In this document: in pieces, positions 20,596-30,625 of the stretch
Position numbering within the stretch: the stretch's first letter is position 1
Layout of the letters: every line of letters begins with the position of its first letter
DNA from: Fodinicola feengrottensis
Lineage (GTDB): Bacteria; Actinomycetota; Actinomycetes; Mycobacteriales; HKI-0501
Length of the DNA stretch: 64,000 nt
Reading direction: 5' to 3'
Assembly (NCBI RefSeq): GCF_010993775.1
Contig: NZ_WOTO01000005.1
Location: 124,001-188,000, forward strand
Notes under the pieces: generated by a model
What the model was told of the DNA's origin: nothing
The model's database searches: none
What the model saw: only the letters and a program-made list of their open reading frames with translations
Made by a program: the position numbers and the translations under genes

Positions 20596-21680
20596 CTAGG
20601 CGTCGAAGAGGGCGGCCGTTGGCTCTACTCGCAGGTGGCGACCCTTCACCTCGGAAACGACGGTGGGGCCGACGATGTCGGGGGGGAGCCGGGGAACTGG
20701 CCGGCGCCGCCGTCGGGGCCGAGGGGCACGGCGATGCCGACGGGGGCTGGTTCGTACGTGGGCAGGTCGCCTTCGCCGGCGATGAGGGCTTGCAGGTGGG
20801 CCACCAGGAAAGTGGCTTGGTGGCCGGCGACCGAGGCCATGTTGCGGTCGGCGGCGCTGATGTCGCCGACGGCGAAGACGCGGTCGGTGAGGCGCAGGTA
20901 TTCGTCGACTCGCAGGTAGCCGTCGGCGTCTCGGGCTTCGGCGAGCGGGCCGCGCAGGTAGTCCGACCGCGGGGTGACCCCGAAGGCGCGGAACCAGATG
21001 TCGGCGGTGAGCTTCTGGCCGTCTTCGGTGGCGACCGCGATGGGTGCGGCGGTGGCGGGTGGGGCGGCTGGCAGTTCGGTTAGTCGTACGCCCAAACGGA
21101 GGTCGATGCCGAGGGCGGTCACCTGGTCGCGGAGCTCGTCACGCAGTGCCTGATGGAACGGGCCGGGCAGGATGTCGTTGGCCCCGTCGGCGATGGTGAG
21201 GTGTTTGTCCGGAAAGTACGCCTTGATTTCGCCGGCCAGCTCCAGGCCGGTCGGCCCGGCGCCGATGATCAGCACCCGTCCGGCTTCTCGCAGCGCCTGG
21301 TGTGCATCGCGGAACTGCGCGTGCGCGGTGGTGGTGTCCGGCTCGTTGCTCTTGGCCGGGAACGGGTAGCCCGAACCGGTGGCCAGCACCAGGTAGTCCG
21401 GCTCCAACACCGCACCGGAACCGAGCGTCACCCGCCGACCCTCGACCGCGGTGGCGCGGTCCTGAATGAACCGACCCTGCTTCAGAAGTCGTTCGTACGG
21501 CAGGAAAATCTTGTCCAGCCATGGCGGGTCGACGAGCGCGCGCAATGCGGCGACATTGTGTACGAACGCGTCGGTCGGGTCGACGAGGGTCACGTCGGCG
21601 ACCTCGTCGAGAGCCTTGGCCACCTTGATCCCGGCATAGCCGCCGCCCAACACGACGATGCTCGGCCTGTTCTCGGTCAA
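20596..21680 (-). CDS. NAD(P)/FAD-dependent oxidoreductase, NDH-2/AIF-like (frameshifted C-terminus)
   Basis: About 360 residues with two Rossmann folds: SIVVLGGGYAGIKVAKALDE binds FAD, GRVLIIGAGPTGLELAGEIK binds NAD(P)H, and RVFAVGDISAADRNMASVAG is the FAD-contacting GD motif near the C-terminus. It resembles FSP1/AIF-type and type II NADH dehydrogenase-like enzymes that reduce quinones. In the C7 run (20680-20686 on the plus strand) the frame is lost; correcting it gives DIVGPTVVSEVKGRHLRVEP and a stop at 20596, five bases from the groEL stop. It diverges from an HxlR regulator. Confidence 0.82.
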
Positions 21681-21773
21681 CTGCTGCCTCCATACTCGTC
21701 ATTCAAAAGTGCCAACGCCAAGACTAGCAGCTAGGAATTTCGAAGTGACAGCGATCGAGCTAGTATCTTTTCT

Positions 21774-22120
21774 GTGGACGTGGAACAGCCCGTGCATCCG
21801 CCGGTCGCGTGTACGCGCGCCGACATTGAGCTTTCGCGCGCGTTCAGTGTCCTCGGCAGCGTTGGAGTGGGGTCGTTTTGGGCTGCCTTATGGCCGGCCC
21901 GGCCGGCTTTCGTGAGCTGTCGCGGGCCATCGACGGGGTCAGTGACTCGGTGCTGTCCGACCGGCTGTCGGACCTCGCGGGCATGGGGCTGATCACCCGC
22001 AAGGTCGCCGAGGGCCCGCCGGTGTCGGTGTCGTACGAGCTGACCGATCACGGCCTGGCGCTGATCCCGATCATGCGACAGCTCTCCATCTGGGCGTACG
22101 AGCACCTGCCGCCGGGTTAG
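21774..22120 (+). CDS. HxlR-family transcriptional regulator (frameshifted)
   Basis: About 115 residues forming one HxlR winged helix: RADIELSRAFSVLGKRWSG (after correction), then FRELSRAIDGVSDSVLSDRL, LITRKVAEGPPVSVSYELTD, HGLALIPIMRQLSIWAYEHL. At about 21865 the sequence reads GGCAGCGTTGG where GGCAAGCGTTGG would keep the frame, so one A is missing. The GTG at 21774 is used. HxlR proteins often sense redox or electrophiles; the divergent FAD oxidoreductase is the likely target. Its stop overlaps the stop of the next convergent gene. Confidence 0.82.
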
Positions 22121-22770
22121 AACATACGGTTCACGATCAGGGCGAGCACGGCGACCATCACCACGAGGTTGATCGCCTGCGGGACCCACAACCGGCGGGA
22201 CAGCGCGACCGCGATCCAGTGCGGCTCGTGGATCGTGCCGTCGGCCAGCGGTGGTCGCCAGCGCGGCAGAACGGTGGCGGCCGCGAGCGGGGCCGCGAAG
22301 CCGATCCCGTACGCGACTCCGGTCCAGACCGGGGCGAGTTGCAGCAGCGCGAGGCCAGGGTGGCCCAGGTGGCCGCCGAGATCCGGAAGGTCGTCACGGT
22401 CAGACCGGTGTCCAGGCCCCACAGCAGTGGGCCGCGTACCGGGCCGTACTTGTAAATCAGGTTTTTTTTTCGGGGTCTGCCGGCGCCAACTCAGCCGGCA
22501 CACGGTCTTTCCCCGCAGTGCCGCGATTTCGAAGCCGCACAGCACCAGAACCAGCGCGACCGCACCGAGAAGCCGGAAGGTCGAGGGCACCAGGGGCACT
22601 CCGACAGCGGCGCCAATTCCCAGCGTCAGGGCGAAAATCACTGCGGCGGACAGCAGGAAACCTGTCGCCAGCGCACCGATCGGGCGCAGCCAGAAGCCGT
22701 GCCGCTGGGGTCCTCCCTGCCCGAGGGAGGTCGCCGGTCCGGCCACCGGGCGTACCAGTGGCCGGATCAT
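22117..22770 (-). CDS. Membrane protein of the Cys-rich-protein operon (frameshifted)
   Basis: About 217 residues with at least five hydrophobic segments: IGALATGFLLSAAVIFALTL, STFRLLGAVALVLVLCGFEI, ATLALLQLAPVWTGVAYG, and a C-terminal QAINLVVMVAVLALIVNRMF. Between residues about 105 and 145 the frame must shift twice; the corrected reading is LIYKYGPVRGPLLWGLDTGL. No family could be named. It is the last gene of a five-gene operon, 18 bases after the Cys/Trp-rich protein, and may be its membrane partner. A T/A8 run at about 22463-22470 is one likely error site. Confidence 0.55.
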   Translation of the reverse strand: MIRPLVRPVAGPATSLGQGGPQRHGFWLRPIGALATGFLLSAAVIFALTLGIGAAVGVPLVPSTFRLLGAVALVLVLCGFEIAALRGKTVCRLSWRRQTPKKKPDLQVRPGTRPTAVGPGHRSDRDDLPDLGGHLGHPGLALLQLAPVWTGVAYGIGFAAPLAAATVLPRWRPPLADGTIHEPHWIAVALSRRLWVPQAINLVVMVAVLALIVNRMF

Positions 22771-22788
22771 TCCGACGAAAGAAGTGCC

Positions 22789-23236
22789 TCAGGGGCTGAA
22801 AAGCTGCGCGAATCCGGCGGTCATCGCCAGCACGGCGACGGCTGCGACCAGCGCGTCGTAGCAGGCGTTGTCATCCCACCAGATCGAGCAGTAGAAGGTG
22901 CCGCTCCAGCACGTACTCGTGGACGTCGTGCATTCGCCGCACCAGATTGGCCGGCTGCCGGCCACGCAGCCCCAATACTGCTGCCGGGTGTAGCCGCCGG
23001 GGCAGCCCCAGTTCCAGCAGCTGCCGGCACACTTGTTACATCTGGCGAGGTGGCAGCACGGCGAGCCCTGGCAGTCGGCGGCGGCCGGCTCGGCGGTCGC
23101 CAGTACGCCCGCGAGCCCGCCGACCAGGGCCATTCCGCCGGCGCCGAGCATGCCCAGTACCCCCCGCCCCGCGCGCGTTCTCGCGGACCACCTTGGCGGG
23201 CGACTCGATGGTTTTGGTGATCGTCTGCTCGGTCAT
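22789..23236 (-). CDS. Cys/Trp-rich exported protein (frameshifted N-terminus)
   Basis: About 149 residues: a charged N-terminus (MTEQTITKTIESPAKVVREN), a hydrophobic segment (LGMLGAGGMALVGGLAGVLA), then about 70 residues with 13 cysteines and 7 tryptophans (DCQGSPCCHLARCNKCAGSC, WNWGCPGG, RPIWCGEC, GTFYCSIWWDDNACY), and a C-terminal hydrophobic stretch (VAAVAVLAMTAGFAQLF). One base is extra in the G-run near 23160. The combination with MauD- and MauE-like genes recalls the light chain of methylamine dehydrogenase, which has six disulfides and a Trp-derived cofactor, but no large subunit is present. The function is unknown. Confidence 0.6.
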
Positions 23237-23827
23237 GGGTGGTCCTTCCTCGATGCCGCGGAAACCAACGGAAGTTCTGCTCCAGGTGGTGCTTCGACAG
23301 TCGGGTCGCCGCGCAGCGTGCGCAGCGTTTCGGTGAGCTGCCGGGTGGAGGGCACGGTGGCGGCTCTCGGACGATCCGGCCGTCCAGCACGACGATCGCG
23401 GGGGGGTCAGTGTCACCCCGACCGAAGCGCTGATCTCTCGGCTGTGATCCACCGTGACTTTTTCTTGCTCCAGCGGATAGTTGACCTTGATTTCGGAGTC
23501 CTTGCGCGGGTTGGCCGGGTCGAGCACCACCCACAGGTCGGCCGGGAACTGGCTGCCGAGTGAGGTGGCGATGGTCCGGCAGGTCGCGCACTTGTCGGAC
23601 AGGAACAGCACGAGGCCGGCGTCGACGGTGTCCAGTGCGGCGGGCAGCCCGTACGCGCTTGGCCGCGCACCTACTGCGGCGCTCACGTCAACCTTCAGCG
23701 GCCGGTCGATCAGGCCGCTCAGGTCACGAAGCTGGGCGATGTCGCGGTACATCTCGACCTGGGATCCCAGCAGCACGAACAGCAGGGCTCCGAGGATGAC
23801 GACCGCGACGGACAGGGCAATGGTCAT
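23233..23827 (-). CDS. MauD-like thioredoxin-fold protein (frameshifted)
   Basis: About 198 residues with an N-terminal membrane anchor (IALSVAVVILGALLFVLLGS) and an extracytoplasmic thioredoxin-like domain with LVLFLSDKCATCRTIATSLG, where CATC is the redox-active CxxC. MauD proteins act in disulfide formation in the methylamine dehydrogenase small subunit. Frame changes are needed near 23400 (C7 on the minus strand) and near 23370, after which PSTRQLTETLRTLRGDPTVE leads to the stop. Start and stop overlap both neighbours as ATGA, so translation is coupled. Its likely client is the Cys-rich protein encoded next. Confidence 0.68.
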
Positions 23828-24404
23828 TCGGTGACTCCGTCCGTGGGGCTGGTGTCGAAAATCGGCCGCTGAACGACCGATGCCTCGGCGATGGCCGTGC
23901 GGTCTCCGGCCGCGGACCGCCACGCTCGTACGACCGCGGCGCCGCGGACCGCGCCGAGCACGACCACCACAGCGGCTAGGTATTGCACGCCGTCTTGCCA
24001 GGTCCAGGCCACTGGTTGCCATTGAAGCAAGGCAGCGGCGGCGAGCCACCCGGGCAACAGGGCGACCTGCCGCCAGCCGAGTGTGCCGCCGCCGTCGCGC
24101 CGAGGCACGAGCAGGCGACCGGCCGTCCGAGCCGCAGCGCAAGACCGCCAGCGGCCGCGAAAATGATGCCCAGGGCCGCCAGCGCGACCCGCGGCCACGA
24201 TTGGTCAGGCAGCAGCACGAGGCCGGCGGCCGTCGCCAGCTCGGCCGTCGGCATCGCGTACGCGGCCATCCACACTGCTGGGACCGGCAGGCCCAGAGCC
24301 GTGAGAGTGATCCGGAAATCCTCGTTCGTCCGTACCTTTTCCAAGCCTGCCCAGGTAAGAACGCCGGCGGTCGCGATCGTGACCAGGATCGACAGGAGTG
24401 CCAC
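23824..24404 (-). CDS. MauE/DoxX-like membrane protein (frameshifted)
   Basis: About 193 residues with four predicted helices: LSILVTIATAGVLTWAGLEK, PTAELATAAGLVLL, VALAALGIIFAAAGGLALRL and YLAAVVVVLGAVRGAAVVRA. VACSCLG following the third helix is the paired-cysteine motif of MauE-type proteins, which serve disulfide exchange with MauD. The frame changes directly after this motif, near 24120-24130. The GTG start overlaps the previous stop by one base and its own stop overlaps the MauD-like start. Confidence 0.65.
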
Positions 24405-24904
24405 TAGAACGTCGTCGGCCGCAGGGCCACGCAAGCGAGCGTGGTGTCGCGGCTGTTCTCGATGACGTACGCCTCGTATTTCGGGCCGCGCACGTTCTGG
24501 TCGCCGACGGCGGCGCTCTGTTGGATGGTCTGCGGCCGGAGCTCGATCGCGGCGGAGGAAACCCGGACCTGCCCGGAACTCCTTTGTACGCTGCCGACAA
24601 GCCTGGTGACCAGCGGAAACGCCGTGTTGGGCGTGGTGCTCGCGGCGCCGCTGACGAGCACCAGGTCGCCGGGGCGCAGCTGCCACCCGGCCGGGAAGCC
24701 GTGGACAGCGACGGTTTCGGTGCTGCCATTGGCGGAAACCTGCGCCTTGTTTCCGGTGTGTTGGACGACGCTCATGATCTTGGCGTGACCGGGCACGGCC
24801 GCCGGGGTGGCGTGGGCCGATTCGGTGAAGACCAGGGTGCCGACGACGCCGGCCCCGAGTGCTGCTGATCCGGTGAGGAGATGGCGACGGGAGATCTTGG
24901 CCAT
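24404..24904 (-). CDS. Tat-exported protein of unknown function
   Basis: The 166-residue protein starts MAKISRRHLLTGSAALGAGV, a twin-arginine-type signal with SRRHLL followed by a hydrophobic stretch and an AHA-T type cleavage site. The mature part is beta-rich and has a single cysteine (TTLACVALRP) near the end; KIMSVVQHTGNKAQVSANGS and WQLRPGDLVLVSGAA suggest a small barrel. No family was recognised. It heads the operon for the Cys/Trp-rich protein, overlapping the MauE-like gene by one base. A GGAGCC precedes the ATG at 24904. Confidence 0.6.
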   Translation of the reverse strand: MAKISRRHLLTGSAALGAGVVGTLVFTESAHATPAAVPGHAKIMSVVQHTGNKAQVSANGSTETVAVHGFPAGWQLRPGDLVLVSGAASTTPNTAFPLVTRLVGSVQRSSGQVRVSSAAIELRPQTIQQSAAVGDQNVRGPKYEAYVIENSRDTTLACVALRPTTF

Positions 24905-25119
24905 GGTGGCTCCGATCGCGAGAAGGAAGGTGGGAAAAGCATTACCAGTGACGAAGATCACCTACAAGGCCCTGGTGGTTTATCGCTAAAAACGTTACCG
25001 AGCTGTGCCACCCGCGTTTCATTGTCCGGAACGCCCGGCACGTCCTGGGCACGCGTGCCGGTGAGGTGGGTGATTTCCCAGGTTAGGGTGCAGGGAGATG
25101 GTCCAAACGGAGGTGTGGG

Positions 25120-28100
25120 GTGGCTGGACGCCTGCTGGACGAGCGGTATTCGCGGACCGACGGGTTGGTCTACCTGACCGGAGTCCAGGCGTTGGTGCGG
25201 TTACCGCTGGACGTACGCCGAGCGGACGCGCGCGCTGACCGGAACACGGCGGCTTTCGTCTCCGGGTACGAAGGGTCCCCGCTCGCCGGCTATGACTTGG
25301 AGTTACAGCGGCAGGGCCGGTTGCTGGCCGAGCAGCAGGTGGTCTTCCAGCCGGGCGTCAACGAGGAGCTGGCGGCCACCGCGGTGCTGGGCAGCCAGGT
25401 CGCCGGCACCGTCGAAGGCCTGAAATTTGCCGGGGTCACCGGCTATTGGTACGGCAAGGCGCCGGGCCTGGACCGGGCCGGCGACGCGCTTCGGCACGCA
25501 AACCTGATCGGAGCGCACCCCGACGGCGGCGCGCTGGCGCTGGTCGGCGACGACGCGGTGGCGAAGTCGTCGACCGTGCCGAGCAGCTCGGAGATGGCGC
25601 TGGCCGACCTGGGCATGCCGGTGCTGTCGCCGGCCGATCCGCAGGGCGTGCTCGACCTCGGCCAGCACGCGGTCGCGATGTCCCGGGTCAGCGGCCTGTG
25701 GGTGGCGGTCAAGGTGGCCACCAACGTGGCCGACGGCTCGGGCCACCGCGCAGGTCCACCCGGACCGGATCGTGCCGGTCATCCCGGACCTGGAGATCGA
25801 CGGCAAGCCGTATAGGCACCAGCCGGACGGTCGCTTGGTCAGGCCGTTCCTGGATGGGTTGGAGGCGACTCTTTTCGGCGCCCGCCTGGAGTTGGCCCGC
25901 CGATACGCGGTGGCCAACGACCTCAACCGCATCACCGTTCGTACGGCCGATGATGACCGGGTCGGTCTGGTGGCCGCTGGCAAGACATATCTCGATCTGC
26001 GGCAGGCGCTGCGCCAACTCGGCCTGGACGACGCCGAGCTGGGCCGCCGGGGCGTCCGGCTGCTGGAACTGGGCATGGTGCACCCGCTCGAGCCGTCCAT
26101 TGTGGACTCGTTCGCCGCCGGGCTGGCCGAGATCGTGGTGGTGGAAGAGAAACGGTCGTTCATCGAGGCCGCGGTCAAGGACCGGTTGTACGGTCGGGCC
26201 GGCGCGCCGCTGGTCACCGGGAAGGTCACCCCGGATGGTCAGGTCATGTTGGCGCGGTCCGGTGAACTGGACCCGGACATCATCGCCCAGGCGATCGCTG
26301 GCCGGCTGCTCGCGCACGGCGACTTTCCGTCCGTACGAGCGTGGCTCGACCGGGCGAAGCCGCGCCGGAAGCGGATTTCGTTGCCACTGCTGGCGCGTAC
26401 GCCGTTCTACTGTTCTGGCTGCCCGCACAACACCTCCACCAGGGCGCCGGAGGGCTCCTTGGTCGGGGCCGGCATCGGCTGCCATGCGATGGTTTTGTTG
26501 ATGGACCACGACGGCCCGGCCGGCTCCAGCCGTTTTGGCGAGATCGTTGGCGTCACCCAGATGGGCGGCGAGGGCGCGCAGTGGATCGGGATGGCGCCTT
26601 TCCTGGAGCGCCAACACCTTCTGCAGAATCTCGGCGACGGCACCTTCCACCACTCGGGCAGCCTCGCCCTGCGGGCCACCGTGGCCGCGCGGGTGAATGT
26701 CACGTACAAACTGCTCTACAACTCCGCGGTCGCGATGACCGGTGGCCAGCAGGCGATCGGCCTGCGGTCGGTGCCGGAGATCACCCGGATGTTGCTCGCC
26801 GAGGGTGTCAAACGGATCATTATCAGCACAGGGGAGCCAAAAGACTACCGACGAGTCGCGCTGCCCCGGACGGTGTCCAGGTGTGGCGCCGGGGGAGCGG
26901 ATCGCGCAGGCGCAGGAGACTCTCGCCGCGGTGCCGGGCGTCACGGTTCTGATCCACGACCAGGAATGCGCGACCGAGCTGCGCCGCAAACGCAAACGCG
27001 GGTTGGCGCCGGAGCCGAGCACTCGGGTGATGATCAATGAGCGCGTTTGTGAGGGCTGTGGCGACTGCGGGGACAAGTCGAACTGCATGTCCGTGCAACC
27101 AGTGGAGACCGAGTTCGGCCGGAAAACCCAGATCCACCAACCGTCCTGCAACAAGGACTATTCGTGTCTGGCCGGCGACTGCCCGTCCTTCCTGACCGTG
27201 GAACCCGGTGCTCGTACGGCAAAACCGGTCGCACCTGACCTCGCCGACTCGCTCCCGGAGCCGGTTTTGCAGGTGCCCGAGGAAAACTTCAGCATGCGGA
27301 TCACCGGGGTGGGCGGCACTGGTGTGGTCACCCTCTCCCAGGTGCTCGGTGCCGCCGCGGTGATCGCCGGCCGGCACGTCCGTGGCCTGGATCAGCTCGG
27401 GTTGGCGCAGAAGGGCGGCGCGGTCGTCTCGGACCTGAAAATCAGCCGCGAACCGGTCCAGGTCGCGCACAAACTGGCCGCCGGCGAATGCGATCTCTAC
27501 CTCGGCGCGGACCTGCTGGTCGCCGCGGACGCGCGAAACCTGGCCGCCGCTGGTCCACAAAGGACGGTCGCGGTGGTGTCGACCACCCGCGTACCGACCG
27601 GAAAAATGATCCTCGACACGGCCACCTCCTTCCCCGATCCGGATGGCGTGCTGGCCCGGATCGGGGAGGCCAGCAGAGCCGGCAGTGGCGTTTTCGTGGA
27701 CGCCCGTGGGCTCGCCGAGTCGCTGTTCGGCGACGACCAGTTCGCCAACATTCTGTTGATTGGCGCCGCTTTCCAGGCGGGTTGCCTGCCTCTTCCAGCG
27801 TCCGCGCTCGAAGAAGCGATCGCCCTCAATGGCGTTAAGGTGGAAGCCAACCTGCAGGCCTTCCGGCGCGGCCGGCAGGCGGTTGCCGACCCGGCCGCGT
27901 TGCGGGTCACAGTGGATTCGCTGAACCCAACGGAATCCGTTTCGGCCGCGGCGCTGACTTTGTCCGAGATCCTGGCGATCCGGGTACCAGAGCTGGCCTC
28001 GTATCAGAATGCGGCCTACGCACAGTCCTATGTGGACTTCGTGGAAAAGGTACGCAAGGCCGAGGAACCGACCGGCTCGACCGAGCTGACCGAGACGGTC

Positions 28101-28591
28101 GCCCGGCAACTTTTCAAGCTGATGGCGTACAAAGACGAGTACGAGGTGGCCCGCCTGTCGCTGGATCCGGCAGTGGACCGGGACGTGAAGGCACGTTTTG
28201 GTGCGGGCGCTCGGTACGTGTACAAACTGCACCCACCCATCCTGCGGGCCCTTGGCATGAAACGGAAAATCAGCCTCGGCGCCACCGCGAAGCCGGCTTT
28301 CACCGTGCTGCGGGCAATGCGCAGGCTTCGCGGCACCCCGCTCGACGTTTTCGGCTATGCACACGTACGAAAGTGGAGCGCGAGCTGATCACCGAGTATC
28401 GCCAGGCCGTCCAGGAGTCGCTGCAGCACCTCGGCTCAGGCGGGCACCCGGTCGCGGTCGAGATCGCCGCCCTGCCGGACCTGATCCGCGGCTACGAACA
28501 CATCAAGCTGGCCAACGTCGAGCGCTATCGCGCCCGGCTCGCCGAGCTGCGGACCCGGCTAGAGGCGAGTGAGGAGATGTCGTGGAAATAA
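25120..28591 (+). CDS. Indolepyruvate:ferredoxin oxidoreductase-family protein, fused subunits (frameshifted)
   Basis: The reconstructed protein of about 1,157 residues has a pyrimidine/TPP-binding module (VYLTGVQALVRLPLDVRRAD, FVSGYEGSPLAGYDLELQRQ), a TPP module (FYCSGCPHNTSTRAPEGSLV, GAGIGCHAMVLLM, VTQMGGEGAQWIGMAPFLE), a cysteine cluster for iron-sulfur (CEGCGDCGDKSNCMSVQPVE, SCNKDYSCLAGDCPSF), a gamma module (RITGVGGTGVVTLSQVLGAA, LDQLGLAQKGGAVVSDLKIS) and a C-terminal DUF6537-like tail. It should oxidatively decarboxylate 2-oxoacids such as indolepyruvate. Frame changes are needed near 25750, twice near 26870-26900 and near 28370 (AAAGTGG for AAAGGTGG). Confidence 0.9.
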
Positions 28592-28888
28592 AGGTTGTCG
28601 ACAACCCTGCGAAGAGTCGTTTCGAGGCGTACGACGGAGATAGCCTCGCCGGCTTCGCGCAATATGTGCTGGCCGGCGACCGGATCACCTTCACCCACAC
28701 TCAGGTGGAGTCGGCCTTCGGCGGCAAAGGCGTCGGAGGCCAACTCGCTCGTACGGCCCTGGACGCGGCCCGCGAGCGGGGCCTCGGGGTGCTGCCGGAC
28801 TGCCCGTTCATCCGCGGCTGGATCGCCAAACACCCCGACTACGTCGACCTGGTGCCGGCCGGCGAGCGGGGACGCTTACCAGCTCTGA
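28582..28888 (+). CDS. YidJ-like GNAT N-acetyltransferase
   Basis: About 101 residues of the small GNAT type: FEAYDGDSLAGFAQYVLAGD, ITFTHTQVESAFGGKGVGGQ (acetyl-CoA loop) and LARTALDAARERGLGVLPDC, then FIRGWIAKHPDYVDLV. The last pattern (CPFIxxWIxxHPxY) defines this subgroup, whose substrates are unknown. The GTG start lies within the last codons of the preceding enzyme. As written the frame runs 5 codons past; removing one T near 28876 gives RGRYQL-stop at 28888. Confidence 0.8.
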
Positions 28889-28937
28889 GCGCCTTATTCG
28901 GTTGACGGGGCGCGTGTCGGGCAAGAGTGTGGTGCCG

Positions 28938-30620
28938 ATGACTGACGAACCGCCTTCCGACGTACGCGCCGCTTTTGGGGTTTCCGGGGTGGCCCGGCGG
29001 CTGCCAGGCGGTGGCGGCAACTGCTGGCAGATCGGCGACGTGCTCCTCAAGCCCGGCCATCACCCAGTGGTCGGAGCGTGGCAGGCCAGCGTGTTCGCCA
29101 ACCTGACTGGCCCCGGTTTTCGGGTGCCCCGGCCGATTCGGTCCGCCGACGGGTCGTGGATCGTGGACAGCTGGGCGGCCTGGACCAGGGTCGCCGGCGA
29201 GCCGGCGCCGCTGGCCCGATGGCCTGCGCTGGTCGCCACCCCGCCGCGCCTTTCACGCTGCCCTGGACGGTGTCGCGGCACCGCGCTGGCTGGGCCGCGG
29301 GCGCAACCGGTGGGCCGTCGCCGACCGGGTGGCCTGGGGCGAGACGACCGTAGAGGTGGCACCGGAGCTCGCGGAGCTGGTGACCGCTCTGCAGGACGCG
29401 GAACACCCGATTGGTCTGCCCAGCCAGCTGGTGCACGGAGACATCGCCGGCAACGTCTTGTTCGCGGCCGAGCAGCCGCCGGCGGTGATCGATTTTTCGC
29501 CGTACTGGCGGCCGGCCGGCTTCGCGCTGGCAGTTGCGGCAGTGGACCTGCTGGTCTGGTCGCAGGCGCCGGCGGCGATTCTGGACGAGCTGGCCGACGA
29601 GCCCGGCATCGACCAGTTGTTGTTGCGTGCGCTGGTTTACCGGCTGGTCACCGAGTCGCTCGGCGGGCCGGATCCGGAGTCCCGGGAGGCGGTCCGGCGG
29701 GCCAACGAGCCTGTGGTCGACTTGTTGCTTTCCCGGCTGTCCGGCCGGCCGCCGACCACGGTTTTGCTGACCGACAAAGACCTCCGCGACCTCGCTGGAG
29801 GCGCGCTGGGTGCGGAACTCACCAGGCTGCGGCCGGTGACTGGCGGACACACCGGGGCGGTATGTCGCATCGCGGACCGTGCCGGGGGTGGCTCGGTGTT
29901 CGTCAAGGCAGCCAACCCGGCCGCCCGTACGGAGCTCAACGCTGAGCTGGACGTGTACGAATCGTTGGGAAGCAGGCCATATCTGCCGCGCGTGCTGGCG
30001 ACCTCCCGCGAGCCGGTTCCGCTGCTCGCACTGGAAAGCCTGTCGCCGCAGGGATGGGTGCGTGCCTGGACTCCCGATCTGGTCGACGCGACGGAAAAAA
30101 AACTGCTCGACCAGGTGCACAGCTCGCCGGCGTCAACGAAAATTCCGCGACTGCGCGCGGCGGTCAATCCGTGGGACGTGATCGCGGCGGACCCACAACG
30201 CTTGCTGCGCCTGGACATTTGCTCCTCCGGGTGGCTGGATGCCCATCTCGGCGCAGTGCGGGCCGCCGCGCAGGACGCGCCGGTCGAGGGTGACCAGCTG
30301 ATCCACCGGGACGTACGCGCGGCCAACCTCTGGGCGGATGCTGGCCGTCTCGTGCTGGTCGACTGGGCGTCAGCGCGATAGGGGATCCGTGGCTCGACCG
30401 CCATCTCTGGCTGGTCGCTCTGCATGCCGAGGGCGGCCCGCCGCCGGAGAGTCGCCAAGGGCCTCACGCGGCCGGCCACGCCGCATTGATTGCCGGCCAG
30501 CAGCCGCTGCTCACGCCGGCCCGGGAGAGCAATCCGGCATTGTTCGACCTGCGGCGGCAGCGGCTGGCGGTCGCACTGGCGTGGTCGGCGCGATTACTGT
30601 CCCTACCGAGTTTTTCCTGA
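28938..30620 (+). CDS. Tandem aminoglycoside-phosphotransferase-like protein(s) (frameshifted)
   Basis: The first half resembles the TIGR02569-type proteins of actinobacteria: GVARRLPGGGGNCWQIGDVL, DSWAAWTRVAGEPAPL, LPSQLVHGDIAGNVLFAAEQ (HGD loop) and AVIDFSPYWRP. The second half is another kinase fold: LTRLRPVTGGHTGAVCRIAD, VFVKAANPAARTELNAELDV, DQLIHRDVRAANLWADAGRL (HRDxxxxN catalytic loop) and LVLVDWASA. The domains join at about 29760 in one continuous frame, so this is either a real fusion or two genes merged by a lost stop. Frame changes are needed near 29240-29330 and at 30378. Substrates are unknown. Confidence 0.62.
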
Positions 30621-30625
30621 CGGAA

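Noticed and set aside
22789..23236. Calling the Cys/Trp-rich protein a methylamine dehydrogenase light chain
   Set aside because: Cysteine and Trp spacing was not shown to match MauA, there is a C-terminal hydrophobic segment, and no large subunit or electron acceptor gene is present.
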